DNA from: an uncultured Verrucomicrobiales bacterium
Lineage (GTDB): Bacteria; Verrucomicrobiota; Verrucomicrobiia; Verrucomicrobiales; Akkermansiaceae
DNA length: 55,115 bases
Assembly (NCBI GenBank): GCA_937991965.1
Contig: CALKLP010000063.1
Location: forward strand, 1 to 55,115
Direction: 5' to 3'
Below the pieces are notes generated by a model that was not told the origin of the DNA, did not search any database, and saw only the letters and a program-made list of their open reading frames with translations. Each line of letters opens with the position of its first letter. Position 1 is the stretch's first letter. A program made the translations under genes and the position numbers. Positions 1-8,481 of this stretch are shown here, in pieces.

Positions 1-546
1 TATCTCTATTTTTCCGGAGTGGGGCTTACTATGGCTGTTGTCTATCTCTTGTCTTACTCGAAGAAACTATTACTTGTTATGACGGTATTGATTTCGCTTC
101 TCTTTTCTCATTTGACATACCAGCAGAGGCAACACTGGAGGACGACTGAATCACTCTTTCAGCGTGTCGTGGATTTGAAACCAAATCACTCGGTTGCGCT
201 CTCACAATTGGGAGAACTTGCAAAGAAATCAGGAAGCCATGTGGAGGCGAAGGATTTATTTCAGCGAGCGTTGGAATCAAATGACCAAAACTCAATCGCA
301 AATTTACACCTAGGTGATTACGCGCTGGAGGCGAAAGATTATGCTCAAGCCTACAAGCACTATGTCATTACCGCGAAGTTGAAAAAAACAGATTGGTTGT
401 TCGAAGGCTTAGCCAAATTAGCCTGGAACCTGGGTAAGAAAGAAGAGGCGCGAGGGTATTTAGGCCAAGCCTATTCACTGGCACAATCCCCGCAGATGAA
501 AGAGAAGTTAGATCGGCTCAAGAGCGATTTTTCAGCAGGTCAGTAG
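1..546 (+). CDS. Membrane TPR protein, C-terminal part (cut by left edge)
   Basis: The frame is open from base 1 (YLYFSG precedes the first possible start, a GTG at 19), so the gene begins outside the window. A hydrophobic stretch (about residues 5-35 counted from that GTG) is followed by about three tetratricopeptide repeats with the usual pattern of A, Y and L residues (AKDLFQRALESN, AQAYKHYVITAKL, EEARGYLGQAYSLA). The sequence RYLYFSG-type before the last membrane helix followed by TPRs resembles multi-membrane TPR proteins of the Tmtc/PMT-like kind, which are tied to protein or glycan modification; that assignment is inference. Its stop lies 29 bases inside the 3' end of the convergent FAD oxidoreductase gene. 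Confidence 0.7.
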   Translation, partial: YLYFSGVGLTMAVVYLLSYSKKLLLVMTVLISLLFSHLTYQQRQHWRTTESLFQRVVDLKPNHSVALSQLGELAKKSGSHVEAKDLFQRALESNDQNSIANLHLGDYALEAKDYAQAYKHYVITAKLKKTDWLFEGLAKLAWNLGKKEEARGYLGQAYSLAQSPQMKEKLDRLKSDFSAGQ

Positions 547-1870
547 CGGCGTCTGCACCCATCCGCATCGCGGAATGCATGTTTGGGTAAGTGAACGCCC
601 CTTGGCGTCCCGTGCTTCTGAGGTTGGTGAAGCGAGAAAGATACTTCTGAATGATGTCCAGATGAGTCTCAAACCCTTTCTTGAAAATTGGATAGGCGTA
701 GCGGGAGTGAATGAGGTGTTTTTCCACAATATCAGCCTTTTTGCAAAGCCCCTCGGATTCCAAATCGGCAACGACTTCCTCGAAACGATCTCCCGTCCAT
801 TTCGCATCGCCCACTTCGCACGTCATTTCTACAATCAAGGTCGTTTGCCCAGCAGGTTTAACTTCCAGCCCCGCATTTTTAGGTTCACCTACGCGGTGAA
901 AAATACAGTCGCGATAGTAGGTGTAAAGCGCATCCATACAGCGATCCTTTTTGACCAGTAGCGCGTAGACTACCATCGGTTTATAAGAGAGAGATTTCGC
1001 CGCAGTGAGGACTTCTGCAGGTGGGAGAGGGTTCATTCTGGGGATGAATTCTGTGATGGGGATGGTGGAGGTGTATAGATCATCCGCACTTCCGAATCTC
1101 TGGCCGCTCGTTTCTATGCCCGTAATCAAAGCCCCGTCATGAAAAACTTGGTCAATGGCGCTATCGCTGCTAATTTCTCCTCCCTGCACGCTCAATTGCT
1201 GGGCAAGCCGGCGAGCAAGAGTTTCGGTTCCGGTCTTCGAGTAATGCAGGGTTTCAAATCGCAGAGCTCCTTCACGGTTGTCTTTGGGGTTCGTGACTTT
1301 TAACCAACTTAAAAGGTTTTTGAAGACATCGACAGCAGAGAGACGCGGCATCTTTCGACGAATAAACTCCGCCGATAGTTCCTGCGGATGCATTCCCCAG
1401 TATCGATGGGTAAACCCCTCAAAAAAGAACTTATAGAGCGGCTCTCCGTAAAGGTCAATCAGGGCAGATTCAGCGTCTTCATCAGGAACTTCAGGGGTGT
1501 TTATGATCTCCGCAATGATGAGGCCTGCCATGCAGTAGATCAACTTGTGAGGAGGGAGTCCGCTGAGAATATCACGACCGCGCAATGGGTAGTGGTATTG
1601 TTTCCCCATCCACTTAATATGGGCTTTCAGTGGAACTTCGATCCGTTCTTCTCCCATCGCCTCAGCGCAAGTCTCGAAGACGTCTTGATCGAAGGCGTGC
1701 AGCATGTGAACGCCTAGATCAAACCAGTTTTCGCCGCGTTTATGCCCCGCAGCCAGTCCCCCCAGAGAGCTTTCTTTTTCGAACAATTGCACTGGGATAT
1801 CAGCCTTCTGAGCCTCCAGCCCTGCATAAATTCCACAGACTCCACCGCCCAAGACAATGAGCTTACTCAT
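518..1870 (-). CDS. FAD-dependent amine oxidase/protoporphyrinogen oxidase-like protein
   Basis: A 450-residue flavoprotein. The N-terminus has the Rossmann dinucleotide motif GGGVCGIYAG, an acidic residue ending the second strand (LFEKE) and the SLGGLA motif typical of the COG1232 amine oxidase and UDP-galactopyranose mutase superfamily. The C-terminus has a final FAD-contacting segment (GRQGAF...NMHSAMRMGADAA). Members often sit in polysaccharide loci, where their substrates are mostly unknown. Here it is the last gene of a leftward unit with a SAF-domain dehydrogenase (8-base overlap) and asnB, so a role in making or remodelling a sugar or lipid for surface glycans is the best inference. 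The substrate cannot be read from sequence. Confidence 0.75.
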   Translation of the reverse strand: MSKLIVLGGGVCGIYAGLEAQKADIPVQLFEKESSLGGLAAGHKRGENWFDLGVHMLHAFDQDVFETCAEAMGEERIEVPLKAHIKWMGKQYHYPLRGRDILSGLPPHKLIYCMAGLIIAEIINTPEVPDEDAESALIDLYGEPLYKFFFEGFTHRYWGMHPQELSAEFIRRKMPRLSAVDVFKNLLSWLKVTNPKDNREGALRFETLHYSKTGTETLARRLAQQLSVQGGEISSDSAIDQVFHDGALITGIETSGQRFGSADDLYTSTIPITEFIPRMNPLPPAEVLTAAKSLSYKPMVVYALLVKKDRCMDALYTYYRDCIFHRVGEPKNAGLEVKPAGQTTLIVEMTCEVGDAKWTGDRFEEVVADLESEGLCKKADIVEKHLIHSRYAYPIFKKGFETHLDIIQKYLSRFTNLRSTGRQGAFTYPNMHSAMRMGADAATDLLKNRS

Positions 1871-3047
1871 GAGCGCCTCCCGTTAATCGGTTTTGCTCCG
1901 CCCAATAGTCCAGTAATGCACTGGGAGAAATCTCGACATCGTTCCATGTTAGCGCCTTGCCAGCTTCAACATCGTTTTTGAGATGAACCTCACCTTCCAA
2001 GAGAACGATTGGCACCAGTTCATGATGAATCGGTTCCACCATACCGTAAACTTCAGCCGATCCGATCGTCTCTGAGAATATTTCACCCTGCTTGAGAGGC
2101 CGCTTCGCATAGGCGTAGACTTCACAAACCTTGCGATCAAAGGAGAGCAGGGGAGTTCCGTTGACGGCTCGTTTAATCGCCTTGGGAGTCTCCAGATGGC
2201 AAAGGTGATAAGGGCGATAGAGCAGGTAATATGGCCCGCTACCCAGCTTATAGTAATTCAGGTAAAACGCTTGTTCTGCAGGCAGTGCGCTGTCTGGCTT
2301 GACTATTAGGTAAACCCCGCCTCCCGGCTCTGCTCCGAGGAGATAATCAATGCGAGGCGTGTCGCCGTATGCGTCAAAGTCGAATTTCTCTAAGGCTTCT
2401 TGCACGTTGTCCGCGCGTGGGCCTGTCATTCCTCCCGCAGGGGGTAAATACCCATAGGCATTCGCAAGAAGCGCCATTTCGATGTGAAGCTTGCTTCCAT
2501 CTGTATAGGCACAACATTGCTCCGCGGAGAGCTTGCGTTTTTCTGCTTCTAGTCGAATCGATTCTGGCGTCGCGGCTCGGTCTAAAAAGCCCTTGATGTT
2601 TCCTGCCTGCACGATCTTGAAGCCCATCTCCACCGCCTCATTGATCATCACGGCTAGCACACCATGCTGGTCTCCTGCGTCAGATGTAACGGTGACTCCT
2701 TTTTCCTTTGCCTTGTGATCTAGCAAGGGGCGCAGCGCGAGATCTACTTCCGCGTTCATCAAGACGACATGCGCGCCAGCCTCAATCGCCGCAAAGCAAT
2801 AGGTGGCGGCTGCTTCGATGGAGTTCGTCGCTTCCACGAGAACATCAACGGGACATTCATTCAGCATGGAAACACAATCTTCGCTGGTCGTTCCTTCCTT
2901 CGCGATTTCTGTCGCCTTTTGCGCCGCAACTAAGGATTGATCCGCTACCCAGATGAGCTCCATTTCAGGATGGTTTGAAACTTGAAAAGCGATTGCGCGC
3001 CCCATGGCTCCAGCTCCTACGATTCCTATTTTAATTTTACTCGGCAT
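1863..3047 (-). CDS. Homoserine dehydrogenase-like oxidoreductase with C-terminal SAF domain
   Basis: A 394-residue protein. An N-terminal NAD(P)-binding fold (GIVGAGAMGRAIAF) is followed by a homoserine-dehydrogenase-like catalytic region (VLVEATNS, HVVLMNAEVD) and a C-terminal SAF-like segment (KRPLKQGEIF, LTWNDVEIS). This architecture matches COG4091, 'predicted homoserine dehydrogenase with SAF domain', which is common in glycan and sialic-acid-like loci and whose exact reaction is not settled. The gene starts 3 bases after the asnB stop and overlaps the FAD oxidoreductase gene by 8 bases, so the three are very likely co-transcribed and translationally coupled. Confidence 0.75.
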   Translation of the reverse strand: MPSKIKIGIVGAGAMGRAIAFQVSNHPEMELIWVADQSLVAAQKATEIAKEGTTSEDCVSMLNECPVDVLVEATNSIEAAATYCFAAIEAGAHVVLMNAEVDLALRPLLDHKAKEKGVTVTSDAGDQHGVLAVMINEAVEMGFKIVQAGNIKGFLDRAATPESIRLEAEKRKLSAEQCCAYTDGSKLHIEMALLANAYGYLPPAGGMTGPRADNVQEALEKFDFDAYGDTPRIDYLLGAEPGGGVYLIVKPDSALPAEQAFYLNYYKLGSGPYYLLYRPYHLCHLETPKAIKRAVNGTPLLSFDRKVCEVYAYAKRPLKQGEIFSETIGSAEVYGMVEPIHHELVPIVLLEGEVHLKNDVEAGKALTWNDVEISPSALLDYWAEQNRLTGGAHE

Positions 3048-3050
3048 TAC

Positions 3051-4892
3051 TTAAAAATATTGGTCATACCATAACTGAAAAATAACGAGCGCCGCCAGCT
3101 TTTTCAGAGGAAGAAAGTCAGTTGCTTTTTGTAGTTTTTGAATCTCCTGCGAATCCAACCAACCGTGTGATGAAAGTGCTGTTTCAGTGAGGACGTCGTG
3201 GCTCATGGCGACGAGTTTTTTCCGCCACGCTTCTTGCTCCAAGGGGAGATAAAACGGAACTTTCGGACGCCAAGCGAGGTGCTTGGGGAGCTGTTGTTCT
3301 GCAAGCTTCCGCCAGATCCATTTATCTTGCCCGCCGTTGATTTTCCATTCGCTTGGTAATGAAAATGCGAATTCAATCATGGACGGATCCAGAAATGGAC
3401 TGCGGTATTCGATTGAATGCGCCATATTGTTCTTATCCTGTCGAATCAGTGACCAGTCCTGAAGCCATGAGTCGTATTGACGTGCTAGCAGAGCGTTCAT
3501 GCTCCAAGGCTCAGCAGATTTCTTACTTTCAGGGGTAGATAGGCCTTGGGAAACCTGCCCTAGCTCGGATGGCTCGTAGAGGAATCGTAAATAATCCGCT
3601 TGATTGTCTGAGGAGAAAGAGCTGAATTTTTTCAGGTATCGTTGGACACGCTGCTTTCCTTCTTCTCCTAGCGAGGCGGGAAACTTCGCTAAGCGATCGA
3701 TCAAAGCGTCTGGTGCTAAATTCAGAAATTCACTCGCAGCTCGTCGCCCAAGTGTTCCCAGTTTCTGCGCGCGGAAATATGCTTTGTGAAAGGAGTACCC
3801 GCCGAAGTGCTCGTCGATGCCTTCCGCACCGTAGGCAACTTTAGCTCCCATGCTCTTCGCGCCCTTGGCGAGCGCATCAAAAGCGAGGATCAAAGCATCT
3901 CCAACCGGCCGTTCCATTTGTCCAATCACTCTCGGTAATTCGTCTAAATCCTCGCTACGCAAAAATACGTTTTCATGTTCCAGCCCAAAGGCTTTTGCAG
4001 ACTCAGTTGCGGCCGTGGTTTCGTCTTGGCAGGACTCAAAACCTAGAGAAAGAGAGGCTGTTGTCCCTCCGCTTTGGCTGAGGTATTTTGCGAGCAAGTT
4101 GGAGTCCACTCCAGAAGAGAGATACAGGACGCTTTTCCAGTCTGATTGTTGGGTGAGTTTTACGCTCGATTGTGTGATTCCCCCTAATCGTTTCAGTGTA
4201 TCGCTCAGTGATGACTCGTAGGAAATCGGTTCCGTTGTCGGCGCTTGCCAATACCTCTGTAGTTGAAATTCTCCCGATGGAGAAACAGTCGCCCAATGTG
4301 CGACAGGGAAAACCCGCACTTCATTAAACATCGTCTCAGGTTCGGAAACGTAGCGATTCATCAGGTAAGCCGCCAAGGCGTCTTGGTTAGGACTCAGTGA
4401 AACCCCTCCTGCGCGCAAGGCTTTGATTTCAGAGGCGAACACAATTCCTCGTGCAGTTGTCGCATAATACAGCGGTTTCTGTCCGCAATGATCACGGGCT
4501 AGGATGAGTTCTCGTTTCTCGCAGTCAAAGATGGCGATGCTAAACATTCCATTAAGCTTCGAAAACATCGCACCTTTCCACTCCTTCCATGCGGAAGGCA
4601 GAATTTCACCATCGCACTCTGTCGAAAATCGATGTCCAGAAGATTGTAGTTCCGCTCTCAGTGCCCGCCAATTATAGATCTCCCCATTAAAGATGACGCG
4701 ATATCGACCGCATGAACTGGTAAACGGCTGTTCTCCCCGATCACTATCTTGGATCGCGAGTCGCGCCATTCCCATCGAGAAATCGGTTTGCTGAAAATAC
4801 CCTCTCCCATCAGGGCCGCGATGGTGCATGCTGCTGACCATGCCCTCGACTTGGTCGCGACTTAAGTTATAGCCTCCAGCAATTCCGCACAT
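3051..4892 (-). CDS. asnB: Asparagine synthase (glutamine-hydrolysing)
   Basis: A 613-residue class II amidotransferase. It begins MCGIAGG, so Cys2 becomes the N-terminal nucleophile of the glutaminase domain. Further glutaminase motifs are HRGPDG, RLAIQD and FNGEIYN. The synthetase half carries the ATP-pyrophosphatase P-loop LSSGVDS near residue 260 and EGIDEHFGGY further on. It converts aspartate to asparagine with glutamine as nitrogen donor, but AsnB paralogues inside glycan loci often amidate sugar acids instead. It is the first gene of the asnB - SAF dehydrogenase - FAD oxidoreductase unit, which makes such a specialised role plausible. Confidence 0.9.
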   Translation of the reverse strand: MCGIAGGYNLSRDQVEGMVSSMHHRGPDGRGYFQQTDFSMGMARLAIQDSDRGEQPFTSSCGRYRVIFNGEIYNWRALRAELQSSGHRFSTECDGEILPSAWKEWKGAMFSKLNGMFSIAIFDCEKRELILARDHCGQKPLYYATTARGIVFASEIKALRAGGVSLSPNQDALAAYLMNRYVSEPETMFNEVRVFPVAHWATVSPSGEFQLQRYWQAPTTEPISYESSLSDTLKRLGGITQSSVKLTQQSDWKSVLYLSSGVDSNLLAKYLSQSGGTTASLSLGFESCQDETTAATESAKAFGLEHENVFLRSEDLDELPRVIGQMERPVGDALILAFDALAKGAKSMGAKVAYGAEGIDEHFGGYSFHKAYFRAQKLGTLGRRAASEFLNLAPDALIDRLAKFPASLGEEGKQRVQRYLKKFSSFSSDNQADYLRFLYEPSELGQVSQGLSTPESKKSAEPWSMNALLARQYDSWLQDWSLIRQDKNNMAHSIEYRSPFLDPSMIEFAFSLPSEWKINGGQDKWIWRKLAEQQLPKHLAWRPKVPFYLPLEQEAWRKKLVAMSHDVLTETALSSHGWLDSQEIQKLQKATDFLPLKKLAALVIFQLWYDQYF

Positions 4893-4949
4893 AGTTTCAG
4901 TTTGAATTAGATGCCATCAGAGCCAAGCTTAATTTGTTATTTCAGGAGA

Positions 4950-5005
4950 GGGGACTTTAGTCCCCTATATTAGAATTTATAAGGTTTGTGGGGACTAAAG
5001 TCCCC
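4950..5005. repeat. REP-like inverted repeat pair upstream of asnB
   Basis: Two 16-base units, GGGGACTTTAGTCCCC at 4950-4965 and its exact reverse complement GGGGACTAAAGTCCCC at 4990-5005, are separated by 24 AT-rich bases. Each unit can form its own 7-bp hairpin, and the two together form a 16-bp stem. This is the head-to-head arrangement of REP/BIME elements mobilised by RAYT (Y1 transposase) proteins. There is no T tract, so a simple terminator is less likely. It lies between the asnB start and the 5' side of the MscS gene's stop. Confidence 0.6.
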
Positions 5006-5055
5006 GCTCCGTAATGGCTTTTCTGCCAGAAACGAACTTATAAAGAGAGCGGTAC

Positions 5056-6699
5056 CTAATCCGCACGGTGCATTGTGATTTGTGGGAATGGGATTTCCCA
5101 GCCGTTTTTATTGCAAGCGTCTACGGCGAGTTTTTGGATCAAGCGCTTGAGAACATTATATTTCGGTGCCGCGTCACTGGAGAAATCGGCCAAAACCTCA
5201 AAATCAAGCGAAGAACTTGCGGCGTTAGCGAATTCGACTTTGAGCCGCTTGAGGTGCGCCTTTACATCGAGATGCTCGATGATGCCCTCACGAATAATGG
5301 ATTGTAGTTCCGTTACAATCTCGTCTGTCACGGTTGCTTGATGCTTATAATCAATTCCGAAAGTCGCGGAGATCCTGAAGCTCGTCTCGGAGAGGTTCTC
5401 AGGGCTCTGGGTGAGGAAATCTTGTGTAAGATACGTTTTGCGGGAACCACCGAGCTTGATGAGTTCAACGAACTCAGGCGACTGACGTAAGATTTTCCCG
5501 AAGGTGCCATCTGCAAGGATGACCCAATCGTTTGTGGAAGTCGGGAAATAGCGGTCTTTAGGCGTACACGGGCGGGAGCGGAGCCCTACCATGGAGCTGA
5601 TCGGGATACGGAGTTTGCCTCCATCTAGTTCTGGATTAATGAGGCGAGAGTAAACGCGGATTTTATCGACCTTCCAGGAAAGGCCTTCGTATACAATGCG
5701 TTCTCCCTCACGCACCGCGCCGATATTGAGAATGAGGCGCACCTCCTCCATAATGCCAGAAAGCTTGTCTCTCAAGGCCCAGAAGATTCCGACAAAAACC
5801 AACAAGCTAGCGGAGAGCAAGACCCAATCATCACAGAGAAAGAAAGCGAGGAGCAAAGTCACCGCGAAGAAAAAGCCACTAGCGAGATGCACAACCCCAT
5901 CGAGGATTTTCCCCGTGCCATGGAGCCGTTCTTGCTGATGAAATGGGCTAAACCTCACAAAATATTGGTATCCATATCGAATTCCGAAGAAGATAAGCAG
6001 AGCGGAGCCTACCCCGATGATGAGGTGGAATCCACGGGTTTTGAAAAACTTGCCGATGACCTTAGAGGCCGTCTCTACCGCGTTCGAGTATTGCTTTTCT
6101 TTCTGGGCGAGTTGGAGCTTGGCGGTATCGTATTCGAGCATCGCTTGTTCCTGGCGAGCGAGCCAAATTTTTTCCCGTGCATTGAGTTCCTTGATTAGTG
6201 CCGAGGAGGGTTTTTGTTCGTTTTTTTTCGCGATGGCGATAATGTTCTGGATGCGGTCGAGAGCACTTTTAATGGCGACTTTGCGTTGGCTGAGGAGTTC
6301 TAGCTGACTGCGGAGAGAGTCTTTTTCGCGTGAATCAGCAGTAGCGCTTTTGACTTCGCCGATCAGGGGGTTAAAAATCTCAATGAGTTCGTCCTGTAAG
6401 GTTGTTTTCTCGGGCTGGGCACTAAAGAGGTCGACGGAGTCCTTGCCGGCTAGCAGCTCATTAAACTTAGTTTCCAGCCGTAAAAGCGCTTCCTGTGTTT
6501 CACCTTCCGCCTGTTCCTGCTGGTCAGAGGGCGTTTGTAGGCTGCGAATCTCGCCATAAAGATCTTTCAGGACAGAGAGCGATTGCGCCTCCTCAGATTG
6601 CGCAGGGGCGGGTGTAGGTGGGTTCGTTTCTTCTTGCCCGTAGAGAAGCGCCCCGAATAAGAGGAGCAGCGGCGGGAGGATGAAGCGAGGGAATGACAT
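5056..6699 (-). CDS. MscS-family mechanosensitive channel with coiled-coil N-terminus
   Basis: A 547-residue protein. A signal peptide (about residues 1-21, ending LLYGQ) leads a long acidic, Gln/Glu-rich periplasmic region with coiled-coil character (about 25-215). Three or so hydrophobic helices follow (about 220-310), then the MscS pore-end and beta domain with RVYSRLINPELDG and IPISSMVGLRSRP. It should release osmolytes through the inner membrane under turgor. The gene starts 15 bases after the ABC transporter stop, so both are probably in one leftward transcript. Family assignment is from the C-terminal third; the periplasmic extension is not one I recognise. Confidence 0.8.
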   Translation of the reverse strand: MSFPRFILPPLLLLFGALLYGQEETNPPTPAPAQSEEAQSLSVLKDLYGEIRSLQTPSDQQEQAEGETQEALLRLETKFNELLAGKDSVDLFSAQPEKTTLQDELIEIFNPLIGEVKSATADSREKDSLRSQLELLSQRKVAIKSALDRIQNIIAIAKKNEQKPSSALIKELNAREKIWLARQEQAMLEYDTAKLQLAQKEKQYSNAVETASKVIGKFFKTRGFHLIIGVGSALLIFFGIRYGYQYFVRFSPFHQQERLHGTGKILDGVVHLASGFFFAVTLLLAFFLCDDWVLLSASLLVFVGIFWALRDKLSGIMEEVRLILNIGAVREGERIVYEGLSWKVDKIRVYSRLINPELDGGKLRIPISSMVGLRSRPCTPKDRYFPTSTNDWVILADGTFGKILRQSPEFVELIKLGGSRKTYLTQDFLTQSPENLSETSFRISATFGIDYKHQATVTDEIVTELQSIIREGIIEHLDVKAHLKRLKVEFANAASSSLDFEVLADFSSDAAPKYNVLKRLIQKLAVDACNKNGWEIPFPQITMHRAD

Positions 6700-6714
6700 G
6701 GGAGGGAGAAGGTG

Positions 6715-8397
6715 TTAATTCGTATAGGAACGATTAATCCCAATGTAAGCAAAGATTAAGCCAAGTAAGATGTGTGCGCCAAGAATAATAAAGCAGTTAT
6801 TGGCGTAGGAGAGACCCGTTCCGCTTACTGACTGCACGGCGTTGTGGATGTTCTCCTGCAGGGAATCAATACTGCCTGACCATGACCAATAAGCAGAGAT
6901 AAACGGGCGGGTGATCTTCTCCGGCAGGTTCGGGAGTGTTAGGATCGCGCCTGAGAGCGGGAGCTGAAAGCCAACGAGATAAACGGATAGGAGCGAGGAT
7001 TGCGCAGGGCTTTTGAAGAGCGCCGAGATCGCGAGGCACACGGAAGTCATCGCGGCATTAACCAGGAGAAGCGAGAACCAATGGAGCATGAAATCCCCTC
7101 GGAAAGGCCAGGAAATCTCGACTAGAAAGGCCATAACAGAGGATTGGATCAGGATGAGAGTACCGAGATAGCAGAGTTTACTGGTCAGGTAGGAAGCGGG
7201 ACGAACGCCAGCGAGACGCTCTTTTTCCCAAATTTGACGTTCACCAGAGATTTCACGGGCGGAATTGTTGGACCCTGTGAGGCAGAGCAGGACAACCTGA
7301 AACATAATGATACCGGACACGGCAGAGCCGACAGTGAGTTGATCTTGGTGCACGGAGGCTTGGTTCTGTAGTTCTAGGAAAATGTTTTGTTCCTTGATTT
7401 CAGAGAGTTTTCGGAGAGGTTCGCGTCCGCGCTCAGAGAAAAGCATGACCAGTAGAGGGAACCCGATAATGAGTGCAATGCTGATGACTGCCTGCGTGCG
7501 GTCTCTGAAAAAGATTTTCCAGCGTCGCTCAAGCAGAGTTTTCGTTTGTGTTGCGAAGCTTGGGATAAGTGGGGCATCTTGCCGTGTTGGAGTTTCTTTC
7601 TCAATCTCATAAGAAATCGGGTAACGCAGTCTAAGCTTTTTCCATGATTCCCCCCAATGCTCTGCGGAGAGTTGGGGGAGCTGATGGAAAATGCCACTGG
7701 GAGAAACCGCCTTAAAGTAAGTGAGGATTTCCTCAGGAGGGCCGTGGTAAGCAAGCCGGCCTTCATAGAGCACGACAACTGCGTCATAGTCGTCTAGGTT
7801 CTCCAGAGAGTGCGTGACCGAAAGCACGAGACGTTTGCTTCTTTTCGCCAAGGACTTCAGGAGCTTGACGATCTTGTGCTCGGAGTGGAGATCCAGCCCG
7901 CTGGTGACTTCATCACAGAGAAGGACTTCTGGGTTTGCGGTGAGTTCGATCGCGAGGCTGAGGCGCCTCTTCTGGCCACCAGAGAGTACTTTTACTTGTG
8001 TGTCCGCGAGCTCGGTTAGACCTGTTTGCGTTAGAATCTCATCTAGATGTTCTTGTATTTCTTCAGCGGAATCAACCGTCACCCGAAGCTCAGCCGCGTA
8101 GGAGACGTTTTCCATCACGGTCAGGTCTTCACAAGCGATCGAAAACTGAGGCACGTAGCCTAGTTCATGCGGAGCGAAGTCCTTTTTCTCCAGATCGTTA
8201 TTTTTCCAGATGATTTGCCCCTCGGTCGTATCGTTCATTCCCGCGATGGTTTTAATAAGCGACGTTTTCCCACATCCAGAGGGCCCTACAATGGCTACCA
8301 GTTGTCCGGGTTGGAAGCTGGCCGTGATGTCTTGAAGAAGTGGGATTTCATTCCCTTTGACATGAACGCTAGATGAAACGGCCTGAAGTGATAACAT
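6715..8397 (-). CDS. ABCG-type ABC transporter, ATPase fused to permease
   Basis: A 560-residue half transporter. The ATPase occupies about residues 1-240, with Walker A GPSGCGKT (38-45), signature LSGGQ (138-142) and Walker B VLLCDEVTSGLD (158-169), plus the H-loop SVTHS. The C-terminal half has about six hydrophobic helices of the ABC2 membrane type (about 300-555), including the NNSAREISGERQIWEKER segment typical of the ABCG/White subfamily. It acts as a dimer in the inner membrane, probably as an exporter; the substrate is unknown. It is the first gene of the unit with the MscS channel and is divergent from the AsmA-like gene. Confidence 0.88.
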   Translation of the reverse strand: MLSLQAVSSSVHVKGNEIPLLQDITASFQPGQLVAIVGPSGCGKTSLIKTIAGMNDTTEGQIIWKNNDLEKKDFAPHELGYVPQFSIACEDLTVMENVSYAAELRVTVDSAEEIQEHLDEILTQTGLTELADTQVKVLSGGQKRRLSLAIELTANPEVLLCDEVTSGLDLHSEHKIVKLLKSLAKRSKRLVLSVTHSLENLDDYDAVVVLYEGRLAYHGPPEEILTYFKAVSPSGIFHQLPQLSAEHWGESWKKLRLRYPISYEIEKETPTRQDAPLIPSFATQTKTLLERRWKIFFRDRTQAVISIALIIGFPLLVMLFSERGREPLRKLSEIKEQNIFLELQNQASVHQDQLTVGSAVSGIIMFQVVLLCLTGSNNSAREISGERQIWEKERLAGVRPASYLTSKLCYLGTLILIQSSVMAFLVEISWPFRGDFMLHWFSLLLVNAAMTSVCLAISALFKSPAQSSLLSVYLVGFQLPLSGAILTLPNLPEKITRPFISAYWSWSGSIDSLQENIHNAVQSVSGTGLSYANNCFIILGAHILLGLIFAYIGINRSYTN

Positions 8398-8481
8398 ACC
8401 CTTCTAGTTGTAAGATAAATTGAGCCAGCAGGAAAAGCTATTTCTTGCCTCAGTGTTTGGTTACGTCTTAGGGTATGTATC
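8390..8481. promoter_or_regulatory. Divergent intergenic region with mirrored start-site sequences
   Basis: The ABC transporter (leftward) and AsmA-like gene (rightward) diverge here. GATAACATACCC (8390-8401), which covers the leftward start codon, is matched on the other strand by GGGTATGTATC (8471-8481), which ends one base before the rightward start. The two arms differ by one inserted base. This could be a paired operator or chance; no strong -35/-10 pair was identified. Reported only as a visible symmetry. Confidence 0.3.

Noticed and set aside
4950-5005. The inverted repeat as terminator of the asnB or MscS gene
   Set aside because: It has no T tract, and it lies upstream of asnB rather than after a gene that ends nearby on the same strand, apart from the MscS stop to its right.
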